Below, piece after piece: positions 1 to 10,364 of a stretch of DNA of 64,000 bases. Within the stretch, counting starts at the first letter, position 1, and every line of letters starts with the position of its first letter. Position numbers and translations under genes: made by a program. The notes under the pieces were generated by a model. The model saw only the letters and a list, made by a program, of their open reading frames with translations. It searched no databases and was not told the DNA's origin. This stretch comes from Jaminaea rosea (Eukaryota; Basidiomycota; Exobasidiomycetes; Microstromatales): NCBI RefSeq assembly GCF_003144245.1, contig NW_020289980.1, forward strand, positions 620,001 through 684,000. The letters run 5' to 3'.

Positions 1-93
1 TGCCACCTCGAGCTCCTTTGTCCAGATGGCCTTTCCCTCTCCGCCGATGACGTACAGTGGAGACTTGAGGTTGTGGTCGCCCGCAGTGCTCAT
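1..93 (-). CDS. 5' end of an unidentified gene, running off the left edge
   Basis: A minus-strand ATG at 93-91 opens a frame that stays open to the window edge (31 codons visible). The start reads MSTAGDHNLKSPLYVIGGEG and continues with KAIWTKELEVA. The even amino-acid mix is unlike the Ser/Pro/Arg-rich frames produced by non-coding GC-rich DNA here, which is the main argument for coding. No family is recognised from so short a piece. The start is the first ATG in this frame, but an upstream exon is not excluded. Confidence 0.4.
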   Translation of the reverse strand, partial: MSTAGDHNLKSPLYVIGGEGKAIWTKELEVA

Positions 94-1310
94 TGATGTG
101 ATGGGGAAGCTGGCGGGGCGGTTGGACGAAGAAGGCGCTGATGGGGAGTCTGTGCCGTACCTCTGCGAGAGCATATGGCTGACGTGGCTTGCCTGAACGA
201 GGGCCAATTGGGAATTGCGGCTGCCCAGGACAAACGTCGTCTCGGGATCAGCGGTCCTTGCCTCCTGCTCGGCCAACGGATTGATGTTGGCTGCAGCGAG
301 GAGCTCAGCGCGTGATCGCTCAGAGGTGGGCGTGTTGGTGCCGCTGGCACTAGCACTCTGCACATCGTCCTGCGTACGGAAGAAGATGCAGCGTGGGTCT
401 GTTGGCGGTTTGAGTGAGGAAGAGGGAGCCGTGGCAACTGCCGGGTGGCCAGGAGGGAGGGGTTGCTGAGCTGCATGTGGTACGGGACATTGTGCGTCAC
501 CTGCGTGTGGTGGGGCCGGGTTAGATGCAGATGCGGATGCTGAGGCTGTTGATGATTCTGACGATGTCATGCTGTGGTCCTGTATGGGGGGTTGAGGACG
601 TTGAAGAGGAGAAGAAGCAAGGCGAGTGGAGATGCCGGTTGTCGATCACCGTCAGCCGCTCAGCCGTCGGTCGGTCAGGCCAGTCGAGTCGGACCGCGCA
701 GACGGAGACGAGACGAGCGAGTCGAGGCAGAGGAAGAAGAAACCGGGGCTCTCTTCCTCTTCTTCCTGTCAATCCATCTCTCTTCTCGACCATTCCTCCT
801 CTCAAATCTCAGCCACTACCACATGACCAGCCTGACACCCCGCCTGTAGTATCTCAGCCTGTCTCCATCCCCGCAAACCCCCATCTCCCTGCTTCGTACC
901 CCCTCACCCAACGCTCCCCACTACTAGAGTCACCTGCCCTTTCTCTTACACCATGAATGCAGTTCTGCAGGCGCTCGTGGGGAGCAAGACCAAACCACCA
1001 ACACGCCGCCAGTGCTTCGAATCCTCGAATCAGAGCCCGGATACCAAACTGCTCAAGGTCGTCCATTGTGGACTCTCGAGTGGCCGGGTGCTGGTGATCG
1101 CTAGGGGACGACTGTGCTGCGGGGACAAATCTGCGTCTCCTCTTTCTTTTGTCAATGCGACCATACATTACGATGCCTATCTCGCGATGACAGTGTGTGA
1201 GACGGCAGGAATTCGTGTGAGATGGATTGGGGGGCACGCCGAGTGACAACAACATGTTGATAAGAACAGCAAGGTAGAGAGGTATGAAATGTAGAGAACG
1301 GTCGCCGCCC
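94..1310. other. Intergenic: upstream of the left-edge gene and downstream of the Snt2-like gene
   Basis: About 1.2 kb lies between the 5' end of the left-edge gene and the stop of the Snt2-like gene. Frames on both strands (for example 953-1246 plus and 854-1426 minus) mirror each other and are rich in Arg/Ser. I see no gene that can be supported. Confidence 0.4.
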
Positions 1311-4300
1311 TCATACCGCAGGTACGAGGGATGGCTGGCTCGTGCCTTGCTGACCGCCCCCAAGCGGCTGAGCCTGACGACTTGTTTCCCTTCCATCGCC
1401 ATCACCTCCACCGCTACCGCCACCATTCACATCCTCCATCTCCTCATCCTCATCATCCTTCCCACCGCCGGTATCATTCCGCCTCTCCGCCGCCTCCGCT
1501 ACACTCTCCAAGCTCGTCCGGCATATATTACAGCATACTGCCCTCTCCTTGGGCTGCTGTGAAGAAGGCGGACGCGTAGTACCATGGCTATTTGACGATG
1601 AGGACTGGCTGCTGCTTTGACTGTCGTCCGTCGCGGTCGAGCGATTGGAGACTGGCCACCAGATCGGGGAGAAGGTCGTATCGCAACGCACGCAATGCTT
1701 GGGGTAGGGTTTGGGGATCTTGGGTGGTGCGGGCGCGCCGTGACTTCGCGATGCGAGACCAAGCGGCGTGCTCGAGATTGGCTTGGAGGAAGATGATAGG
1801 CGGGCCGGGGTGGCTGGCGCTGAGGCTGCAGTAGGAGGTGGACCTGGCTTGGGTACCCCTTCCGTCTCGCCAAAGACGGCATCAAAGCGCTTGGCTCGTC
1901 GGAGTAGAGCGTACGTCGCATCTCCTGCTGCCGCCGACGATGCTGCTGATGCTGCCGCTGGCGCGTTGGCACCTCCTGCGGCCGCTTGCGGCGGCGCAGC
2001 AATGGCCCCTTTGTGCGTCCTCACATACGTCTGCAAAGCCGTCAAGCCCGTTTTGGGATCCACCTCTGCCAGGTCGTACGTCTGCTTCTCCTTGATCAGC
2101 TCCTTGTGCGTCTTGCAGTACGCCAAGGCAGACCAATGCCCTTGCTCATTCTTGAACCCTGCCGTCACAACCTGATCTCTCCTAGACGTTTTGACAGGGT
2201 TGATCTCAAACCCAAAGCTGTACCCCGAGTGGGCAAACGCGCAAGAGACGTGGAAGGTGCGCTTACATCCCGAATCAGAGCACTGGATGCACGCTCCGCC
2301 GGGTCGATTGCAGACCTCGCAAGTAGCAGCATATCTCCAGAAGGGGAGGTTGCCTACTCCTTCGACGAGCTTGAGCCTTTCCGTGTCCGTAAAGAGGACG
2401 TCGGGCATCCAGACCGCGCAGACCGCGTGCGCCCAATTGTTGCACTCCGTAGGCTTGAAAGCATCGAGAACGCTCAGCGGAGGCTCGTTGGAGGCTGCAG
2501 TGGCCGCGCTGGTGGAGGACAAAGGTGAGGATGTGGGACCATCGGCGTTGCGTGCACGAGAGGCACTCCCCGCTGCACTGTTCGCTGGTGTGAGGGTCTG
2601 AGTGGTGGTCGAGCCGTTCGCCTTCGACGCTCCTCCAGTGGCAGCGCTGATCTTGGGAGTGCTTGCAGCGGCGGCTTTGGTGGGGTCTACCCGCTGAAGT
2701 GGAGGGCACAGTGTACAGCGAGGTACCAAGGCGGCGTCGAGCGTGCGCTCATTGGTGCAAGCGTCGCAGAACCAGACGTCAGCAGCGACCTCCTCGTCCG
2801 TCAGCCCAAAGCAGCCCTGATGGACGCTAAGTGAACATTGGCGGCACTGCTGCAATCGCTTCTTTGGCTCCATCCTGCGGCACATGACGCAGCGAATGGG
2901 CTCTAGTCGAGCGGGAGGAGGCGGAGGAAGAGGGGTCGCAGCTGGTGATGAGGCTGCAGCAGAGCTCGAGGACGCGGCATGTGCGCCCGACCCTACCTTG
3001 TTGGTCTCATGCGCCTTGAGTGGTACCTTGGCCAGCTTGATGGGCGGAGCCACGCCAAGGCTACTGTTGTCCTCAATGATGTGCTTGCGCGGGTTCGTAG
3101 CGACGAGGTCCGTCGGCGACTGCTCTGCTGCATACTTGCGCCAGTATAGACCGCAGCTGTCGCAGAGGAAACGATTTGTCCAGACGCTGGGCCCCTTGTA
3201 CCAGAAAGCGCTCGCCTTGGTATCGCACATTTTGCAGGCGATGACGGGCGTGGCCTTGACCGTCTTCTCCTCGTGAACGGATAGCGTTGGAGATATAGCG
3301 CGAGCTACGGACGATGCACCCGGCGAATCGTCACGATCAGCCAGAGCTGCGGCTCCCTTGCTGCCTCGTGCACCATTCCTGGCCTTCTCTGCAGCTTGTC
3401 TCTCAGCCCGGTGCTTCTCGAGTAGCTTCTCATTCTTCCACGTAACAAAGAAGCGGACGATGTCGTAGAAGGGCTTCGTAGGGATGGCCTTCTTGAGCTG
3501 CCTCAGCTCGCAACCCCAGTCCTTGACAATATTTTCGAAGGCCTTGCGCTCCTTTGAGCTCCAGTGTACGATGCGGAAATCCTCCTCGGTCGATCGAGAG
3601 ATCTCCTGGAGTGCGGCAATGGGCTCGTAGTTGTGATCATTGAAAACTTTGAGGGCCCGGTCAATGAAGTCGACGTTGTACGCGTGCAGAGTGTGGAAGT
3701 GGTAGGCGGCACTCCTGGTACGAGGATGAGGGGGGAAGGAGAATGGTCAGCCGTTACTCTTCTCCATGCTGTCGGGGTAGCATTCGCACACTCACATCAT
3801 GTAGGCGTCTTGGAAGTGGTGGGCTTCGCTTCCGGCAGGAAGAGTACTGACGTTGGAGTAGACGTCGACGCTCTCGTCCGTACCTCTCTCAAACTCTCGC
3901 ACCGGTGAAGCTACAGCCTCGCCCGCAACGACGCCGTCGGATGGCAAGGCCGCTGAGGCGAGAGTCGGTGTGCCCACAGGCGTGTCCGCGTCTGTACCAC
4001 CGTTGCTCGCTGTTGCTGCCATGGCTGCTGCTGCTGCTTTTGGCGGTCGGCCTCTGCCTCGCCGATGCCGCGGGAGCTTCGTCAAGTAGGCCCTATGCGC
4101 GGCTTCGTCGTCTACGAGCGCCGTTGCGCCCGACGTAGATGAGCCAGCTGCTGCGTTAGCGTGTGTATCCGAGTCGATATTGACGGCGACGCCGATGCCG
4201 AGCTCTTTCTGCTCCTCCCAAGTTGGCAAGGTGACCTGAAACTTGGGGCCAAGGCGCGTGGTTGAGCGAGGATAGATGGAATCGTGTGCGTCGAGGACAT

Positions 4301-5675
4301 CGGGAGCGTGGGTGTGCTGGCCAAAGTAGCGATACGGCCATCCTTGGAAGCAGCGTGTGCCTCGTATGTCATCCAATGTCTTCTCCGGCGCCGGTGATCC
4401 ATTTGGCGTGCCGGCAGCTGAAGAGCCGTCATCGACGTGTCGGCGTTTGCTTCCAGGCGGTCGGCCTCTTCCGGCCGCAGCGCCGCCGATGGTGGCCGCG
4501 GATCGAGGCTTGACTGAGTGAGAGCCATAGTCGCTGCTACCGCTGCTGCTTCCCGTACGAACTAGGGCGCCTTGTGTGCCGGGGAGGCGCGAGAGATCGT
4601 CTGGTGTACCTGATCCAAGCTCAAGTGCTACAGTCTGCTCGTAGCGGCGAGAGCATGGAGCGCAAGTCCAGCTATAGCCTTTTGCCGGCTTCGAGGTGAG
4701 GGGAGGGTTGAGGCAGCGCATGTGAAAGTACTTTTTACATGTGTCGCATCGTACGCTCTCGGTGCTGTGCGCGAGCAGGGGAAAAGAGGTGGTCAGCATG
4801 AGTCGGCTTTGATTTAGGGGCCTGGCGCTGGTGCTCACGCAGAGGCCCACTGCTGGCAAACGACACAGCCTCGAAGAGCATCGCACAAGTCGCCGACCAT
4901 GCCGAGCTCAGAGACTACGAAGGAGTAACGCTTGCGGAGGACTGCGAGTACGTCGGCGGGAGCATTTTGCAGCTTTTGAGTGGGTATAACGTCGTAGGTG
5001 CGGTGGATATAGCGATCGTAGAGCTGGAAGTAGTAGAAATGGTCTTCACGCTTCTTCCAAGCGCTAACGTCTGGCGCATCTCCGATGAGGTCGCGGTGAC
5101 GAACTTCGCAGAGTCCTCTGACGTTTTCGAGGTTGAAAACATCAGAGTGCATGGTGGCGACGAGTAGCCGTGAGTCGTTGCTGGTACGATGAGAGATGTC
5201 GCGCATGCGGAGGAAGACGTTGGCCCGGACTTGGAGCGTGCCCGAAGAGCTAGCCAGAGCCGCCGCCCCGCTTCTTGATGACGAGGCGGTGACAAACTCC
5301 ATGACACGGGCGATGATGTACGGCTCGCCCGCGCCAGGAGCCCAAGGTGCGGTGATGTAGATGTGGTCTACGGAAGAGAAAGCGAGAGAGAGATAGCAAG
5401 CGCAACAGAGCAAAAAAGGCGGGCGAGAGTAAGGAGTAAAGGAGCGAAAAAGAAGGTGGGGCACAGGGGGGAAAGGGTGGTAGTGAGGAGAGTCAGTTTG
5501 CGCTTAGTCGAGAGCATAGATGGCGTAACATTCGATGAAGCCTCAAACGCGACTCACCATTGACTGCGATGCGCTTACCATCGCGGATGGCGACCTTGGT
5601 CACTTGGCCACCCGTCAGTCGTGTGCTTGCGCTTGGCCCGCCCAAGCCGCTCCCGACGACTTTGGAGGCCGACAT
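1311..5675 (-). CDS. SNT2: Snt2-like BAH/PHD/SANT/GATA-finger chromatin protein
   Basis: Four exons, 5675-5558, 5367-4839, 4764-3796 and 3714-1311, join in phase to 1,339 aa. Visible domains in order are: a BAH domain (about 30-170); a first PHD finger that begins at GCVVCQQW and crosses the exon 2/3 junction; a SANT-like segment (about 560-620, HWSSKERKAFENIVKDWG); a GATA-type finger (about 702-732, CKMC then CDSC); a second PHD (about 814-860, CVMC then WFCDAC); and an extended PHD (about 872-1040) with AHAVCAVWMP and TFHVSCAFAH. This order matches fungal Snt2. In yeast Snt2 works with Ecm5 and the Rpd3 deacetylase in stress gene control and has been linked to histone ubiquitination. A nuclear chromatin-reader role is inferred from the family. 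Long Ala/Ser linkers and an acidic tail make it large. The start ATG opens exon 1, whose donor GTGAGT is canonical. Confidence 0.9.
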
Positions 5676-6790
5676 GATGATGTCGAATCAGCTCCTCAGT
5701 CGTTGTGCGGCTTTGGCGTGATGCTGAGTACGATGCGCCGGTGTGGCGATCGCGTTGACGAGTTGAGAGAAGAGAGGGGAAGGAGGGAAAAGGGTGCGAG
5801 GCGGAGAGACGCGCGAGTGGTCGACGTCGAGTTGGAGCCGATGGGCCCAGGCGAGCGGCGCTACTCGAGCGGCGAGGCTAGCGGCTGCGATGAGGGCGGT
5901 GGGCTCAGCGCAGCGAGCTCACAAGAAAGAGAGGAGGGGATGGCGAAGAGAACGGGATGTCACAAGCACGATGAGATGATCGTTGCTCGCTCTGAATGCC
6001 TGCTTGGGTGGGTGATTTGAAGGGTGGCGATCAGGATGGATGCCGCGAAAGGAGCGCGCAAAAACTTCGTCGCCTCATCGAGGTCGCAAACTCACCTGAT
6101 GATGTCGAAGCAGATATACGGATGCTCGGAAGAGTTGAAAAGCTTCACAGCTGCAGCTTGGGCTGTCGTCGCTCGTTTTCGACGGTTGTAGATGTCAGGA
6201 GGCGTCGTTCGACACGGCGAGATGGGGAAGCAAAGGGAGATCGGAGAGCGATAGAGCTTTGTGCGCTCCTCTCGAGCGGGACGGCGGGGACGAGGAACGC
6301 AACCCAAGTTCAACGACGAGCGGCAGACGAGACCTAGAACACCTCAGCATGGCAAGAAAGGCGTAAGAGAGCGAGTGATTAGCAGCGCAAGTAATCGATT
6401 GACCGCATTGAGAGAGGATGACAACAGCTCACAGGCCAGCCTCAAGCAGTCCCCTAGGTAATCTGCCGGCAGCTGGAGGAAGCTGGACCAGTCTAGCATC
6501 GTTGGCCGGTCGAGCGCTGCCTCATCGAAGAGGGCTACCCTGTACTCGAATCTCGCAAGAAATGCGAGTTACCGTAGCTTCACGATTGAAGCGCAGACTC
6601 GTCGATAGCGTCTGGCGCAACACAGCCATCTGCTGGCGTTTGGTCTTGGTCAGTGCCCAGTAATCACGGTTTCAATTGGACGAAGTGCAGCAGACCACGC
6701 TCCTGGCTGGAGTTTAGTGACGAGGCTCGGATTTGCGCCAAGCGGCAGCACCATTGACGAGAGCCAGCGAAGGGCAGTGTCAGCTGATCT

Positions 6791-7168
6791 TCACGCTTTG
6801 AAGCAGCTTATACGGCCGCTCAATGGGATGCGTTTTTTTTTTTTTGGAGAGGTTGGCCGCCCATCATGTCTAGATTGCCCAGTCGTCACCACGCAGAAGT
6901 TCCTCTTTGGCCTGGACGTGCAGACAATTGCAATCAGAGCAACGAACAAAACTTCAAGCAGCTGAGATACGACTGAGATGGTAAGGCCGGCGATCTGAGC
7001 GTTCTCGTTGGAAAGAGCCCGGTCCAAGGGTGGCGGAGACGCGGCATCGGCGACAGCCACCACGAGAGCGATTCGCATGATGTCCGCGACCGACCAGATA
7101 CGCGCAAAGCCAATATCCGCTGCTCGCTGTCGCTCATTTGGCTCGGCCTGCTCACTGTCTTCAGTCAT
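6791..7168 (-). CDS. Possible small membrane protein (unrecognised)
   Basis: The frame from ATG 7168 runs 125 codons. Residues 1-22 are acidic and polar (MTEDSEQAEPNERQRAADIG). Two hydrophobic stretches follow, one around IMRIALVVAVADAA and a stronger one around VVSQLLEVLFVALIAIVCT, then basic residues TSRPKRN. That is a reasonable topology for a two-segment membrane protein. After about residue 90 the sequence becomes basic and low-complexity across a poly-A run, so a splice donor before then is likely (candidate GTGGTG near 6890). No family is recognised. It may be a chance frame. Confidence 0.25.
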   Translation of the reverse strand: MTEDSEQAEPNERQRAADIGFARIWSVADIMRIALVVAVADAASPPPLDRALSNENAQIAGLTISVVSQLLEVLFVALIAIVCTSRPKRNFCVVTTGQSRHDGRPTSPKKKKRIPLSGRISCFKA

Positions 7169-7456
7169 AGTCACCAGAGTTCTCTATCCCCTCGCATCAC
7201 AGTTACCTTGTACTTGTTTGCGCCGAGCACAGACGGGAGTGGACGCGAGGCGTCCCGCGCCCCGCCGCGTGGCACAAGATCGCAGAGAGGTGCTGGGCGG
7301 CGGCGACAAAGCGGCCGTCGATTGCAAGCATCTGGGCTGAGCTGGGTGCTGGACCTGGCCGCCGCCTGCTTGCCCGCCCACCCGCCGTCGAGGTGCATCA
7401 TACCCCGCGAGGGAGATCGACGGGCGGCTCACCCAACTCCACTCACACACACCCAA

Positions 7457-7469
7457 CCAATCAACCAAT
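7457..7469 (+). promoter_or_regulatory. Two CCAAT boxes upstream of the WD40 gene
   Basis: Two CCAAT pentamers lie at 7457-7461 and 7465-7469, about 125-135 bases before the ATG of the WD40 gene. CCAAT boxes bind the fungal Hap2/3/5 complex. That these two are used is inference. Confidence 0.35.
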
Positions 7470-7590
7470 TGCCTGCGAGGAGGTTGAGCTCGAGAGCAAC
7501 GAACGCAGTAGCGGCGTCGTGCAACGTCGCCGTCGTCATCACTGCCATCGCATACGCTAGCATTAGAGCATTTCTGGCAGACTGCCCGGT

Positions 7591-10071
7591 ATGACGGCTT
7601 CACAGGATGCCGTCTACATCGAGCCGGCGCCCGACGTCATCCCTGCTCGCTCCACCATCGAGCACGTCCAGCTGCGAGACATCCTTCAGCCATCCACGTC
7701 CAAGGGCAAGTGCCTCATCTTGAACCGCCTCAAGATTGACGAAGTCGACTTTAACAATACTCAGAAGGGTCAGCGCACATTCTGCACGCTCGACTTCCGC
7801 GCCAACTGCCTCGCCACTGCCCATGGTCTTCTGGCTGCCGGTGGGCAGAGCAGCGAGCTGGCTATTCGGCCTCTAATACCACCCTCGCATTGCAAAGACG
7901 GCCGCGGTGATGAGGAGAGTGACAGCGACGATGACCAATGGAAGCCGTCCAGATCGTCCGGAGCTTGGCTGCTGCGCACGCCTACAGGGGGCAGCATCAA
8001 CAATTCCATTTCAATTCACATCGACCCCTCAGCCATTGCCAACTACAAGACGCCTACGACGCTCTCATCTCCGCCTGCCCCGAGCTCAAGCTCTCAGCCG
8101 ACGTCAAAGAAGCAGCGTAGGCATTCGAGGCTGCCTCAGGGTCACCCTCGCGGGCCTCCGCCGCCAGATGGAGTGTGGCTGCGAGATGAGCCTATTGGGC
8201 GCGGCCTCGACGATCCTCAGAGCCATGCCTCGTCCTCTCGCAGCGATATGGAGATGGCCATCGACCTTAGCGACTCCGACGGCGAGGCTAGCATCTTCGA
8301 TGATGGTGGTGAAGAGGTCAAATGGGGCCGCACAGCCATACCCTCACCCGCGCCCCCTGTCCATCGCGTCTATGTTAGCAACAACGATCAGACGCTCAAG
8401 ATCTTCAAGCTACGTCCGCCGTCGGGAGCATCCGGAATGATGGGCGATTCATCTTCTGCATCGGGCAAGAAATCAGGCCGCAGCGGCGGAGCAAGCAATG
8501 CCTTTGTCCCCCACCTCGAAGGCGGCCTACCCGGCCTCTCTCGCTCCTACACCATCACCTTCCCCACCGCCGTGAATCACACTTCCCTCTCACCGGACGG
8601 TCGCTCCCTTGTAGCAGTCGGCGACACGCCGGACGTCTTCCTCTACCATCGACACGACGACGGCTTCTTCACAAAGACGGCTACCTATCAAGCTACGAGC
8701 GATGCGAGCTTCTCGACGAGCTGGCATCCTGATGGGACCAAGTTTGCCGTCGCCAGTCAAGACGGCGTGATCAGCGTGTGGGACGTGCGATCCAAGAAGA
8801 AGCTGGCGGAGATCAAGACGGCTCAGAGCTCTACGGTGGGACTGCTGACGTCGAATGGGGCGGACGGCGCTGCGCGCGTGGTCAAATTCAGCCCCTGTGG
8901 CCGCTTTCTCGCCTTTACGGAGCATCGGCTTTACTTTCACATCTATGATACCCAGACGTACAGCAAGGGCCAGAAGATTCGCGTACCCATTAGCGTGACG
9001 GATGGAGCGGGCAACGAGAGCAGCGGAGAAGGGGCTGCGGCTGGAGACAGCAGGATTCGTAGGAGGCAGGCGTCTCGTCCTAGTGTCCCTCCGCACCACC
9101 CCTACGCCTTCTCCCCATTCCCAGAGTCGGGAGAACGCAATGCCCCGGCGGAGACCGGAGCCAGGGACAGGTCCTTCTGGCGTCAGCTGCATCTCAGTGG
9201 GGGCGGACCAGGCGAAGGAGCAGGTCCAGCGTCAACATCTGCTCCTACTCGGTGGTCGTTGGATCGCGCCTCGTTTGAGGCAGAAGAGCTCAACAGTGGA
9301 GGCGGCGGCAGCGGGGACGAAATCGCTGTAGGAACGACTGCGAGCGCGACGGAGAACAACCCGGACAGTGCGGTACGTGCTCTACGAGATGCCCAACGAT
9401 CTCTACGCAGCGTACGGGAGCGACTGGCGTACCGCGCCTTCCAGCAGGTGCAGCGAGAGAGGGAACAATCCTCGCTGCGGAGAGGAAGCGTCATTCCTCG
9501 CACCTCGTCCATTACGACTGTGGAGAGGGCAGCGCTGCATCGCGCCTTGGCAGAAGGCTGGCAGCCGCAAGCCGTGCTCGATGAAGCTGGAGCAGGAGGA
9601 GGAGCAGAGGACCAGATCGCTGGCGGCGACGAGGATATCGCGCGCGAGCGGGCACAAAGCGAGGAGGCTGGTTCGAGCAACACATTGCCCATGCTGCGAG
9701 CTTACTCTGCCCTCTACTCGCCACTTGGCCCCCTCTCGGGCTGGCCAGACGCGCCGCGAGGGAGCACGACTACGACGACCTCCTCACGCCTAGAAGAGCC
9801 TCTCGACCGGCAGCTCAACGACGGCGGTAATGCCTGGCTTCCCTCTGCTCTCCCTTCCCTTGCCCGGTCCATCCCTTCTCCCTCGTCCCACATCCCCTTT
9901 GGCAGCATTGGCGGCTTGTCAGCAGAGGAGGAGGCGTGGCATAACATCTCGGGACTTTGCTGGGACCCATCAGAGGATGGGGACTGCTTGTACGTTGCGA
10001 CGGAGCGACTCGTTTGCAGGTATAGGATCAGAGAGTTGAGGAGAGGGAGCGAGAGGGGTGATGTCTGCTAG
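7591..10071 (+). CDS. WD40-repeat protein with DUF2415-like C-terminus
   Basis: Single-exon frame of 826 aa from ATG 7591. WD-type blades are visible at RVYVSNNDQTLKIFKLR (about 250), at LSPDGRSLVAVGDTPDVFLY (about 330-350), at WHPDGTKFAVASQDGVISVWD (about 375-400) and at VVKFSPCGRFLAFTEH (about 430-445). The C-terminus (about 785-818, SGLCWDPSEDGDCLYVATE) resembles the short DUF2415 motif found at the end of a family of fungal WD40 proteins. Between the fourth blade and this motif lies a long disordered insert of about 300 residues, rich in Ser, Gly, Arg and acidic residues. The N-terminus (about 1-70) is ordered and conserved-looking. The molecular role is unknown; a scaffold function is only a family-level inference. 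Confidence 0.75.
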   Translation: MTASQDAVYIEPAPDVIPARSTIEHVQLRDILQPSTSKGKCLILNRLKIDEVDFNNTQKGQRTFCTLDFRANCLATAHGLLAAGGQSSELAIRPLIPPSHCKDGRGDEESDSDDDQWKPSRSSGAWLLRTPTGGSINNSISIHIDPSAIANYKTPTTLSSPPAPSSSSQPTSKKQRRHSRLPQGHPRGPPPPDGVWLRDEPIGRGLDDPQSHASSSRSDMEMAIDLSDSDGEASIFDDGGEEVKWGRTAIPSPAPPVHRVYVSNNDQTLKIFKLRPPSGASGMMGDSSSASGKKSGRSGGASNAFVPHLEGGLPGLSRSYTITFPTAVNHTSLSPDGRSLVAVGDTPDVFLYHRHDDGFFTKTATYQATSDASFSTSWHPDGTKFAVASQDGVISVWDVRSKKKLAEIKTAQSSTVGLLTSNGADGAARVVKFSPCGRFLAFTEHRLYFHIYDTQTYSKGQKIRVPISVTDGAGNESSGEGAAAGDSRIRRRQASRPSVPPHHPYAFSPFPESGERNAPAETGARDRSFWRQLHLSGGGPGEGAGPASTSAPTRWSLDRASFEAEELNSGGGGSGDEIAVGTTASATENNPDSAVRALRDAQRSLRSVRERLAYRAFQQVQREREQSSLRRGSVIPRTSSITTVERAALHRALAEGWQPQAVLDEAGAGGGAEDQIAGGDEDIARERAQSEEAGSSNTLPMLRAYSALYSPLGPLSGWPDAPRGSTTTTTSSRLEEPLDRQLNDGGNAWLPSALPSLARSIPSPSSHIPFGSIGGLSAEEEAWHNISGLCWDPSEDGDCLYVATERLVCRYRIRELRRGSERGDVC

Positions 10072-10364
10072 CGTCGTGCGTGTTTCCGCCTCATATTTCA
10101 TCACTGTGTATCACTATCCTGCTCGCTTCATCACTGTCATGCCGATCATGCTTCGCTCTTGGTGCCATGGGTGGTCGTGTGCCATTGAGTGAGCCAAGGT
10201 CGCAAATCGTTGGCCCGTGCCTCTGTTTGAAGCCGCGCGGCGGACGACTCGACTTCCTTGTTCGCGCTGCCATTCACCTTCTCTTTGTCCCTTGCCTCGC
10301 TGCCGTCCCATCCAATCAGAGGCCACCGCAAACCTCATCAGCTACCTTTCCACACCATCGAAGC

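Larger units (their letters stand above)
5676..7590. other. Long divergent region between the Snt2-like and WD40 genes
   Basis: About 1.9 kb separates the two divergent starts. It holds an A/T run near 6832-6845 (ten or more T on the plus strand) and scattered minus-strand stretches with coding-like composition: 7168-6880, 6660-6560, and 6260-6098, the last ending at a good donor GTGAGT near 6097. They could be exons of a small unrecognised gene or 5' UTR exons of the Snt2-like gene. I could not join them into one convincing frame. Confidence 0.35.

Noticed and set aside
1010-1045. tRNA-like T-arm sequence TTCGAATCC
   Set aside because: No matching acceptor or anticodon stem surrounds it.
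953-1246. 97-aa plus-strand frame with an ATG
   Set aside because: It mirrors an equally open minus-strand frame (854-1426), is Arg/Ser-rich, and has no recognisable domain. It was judged non-coding flank.
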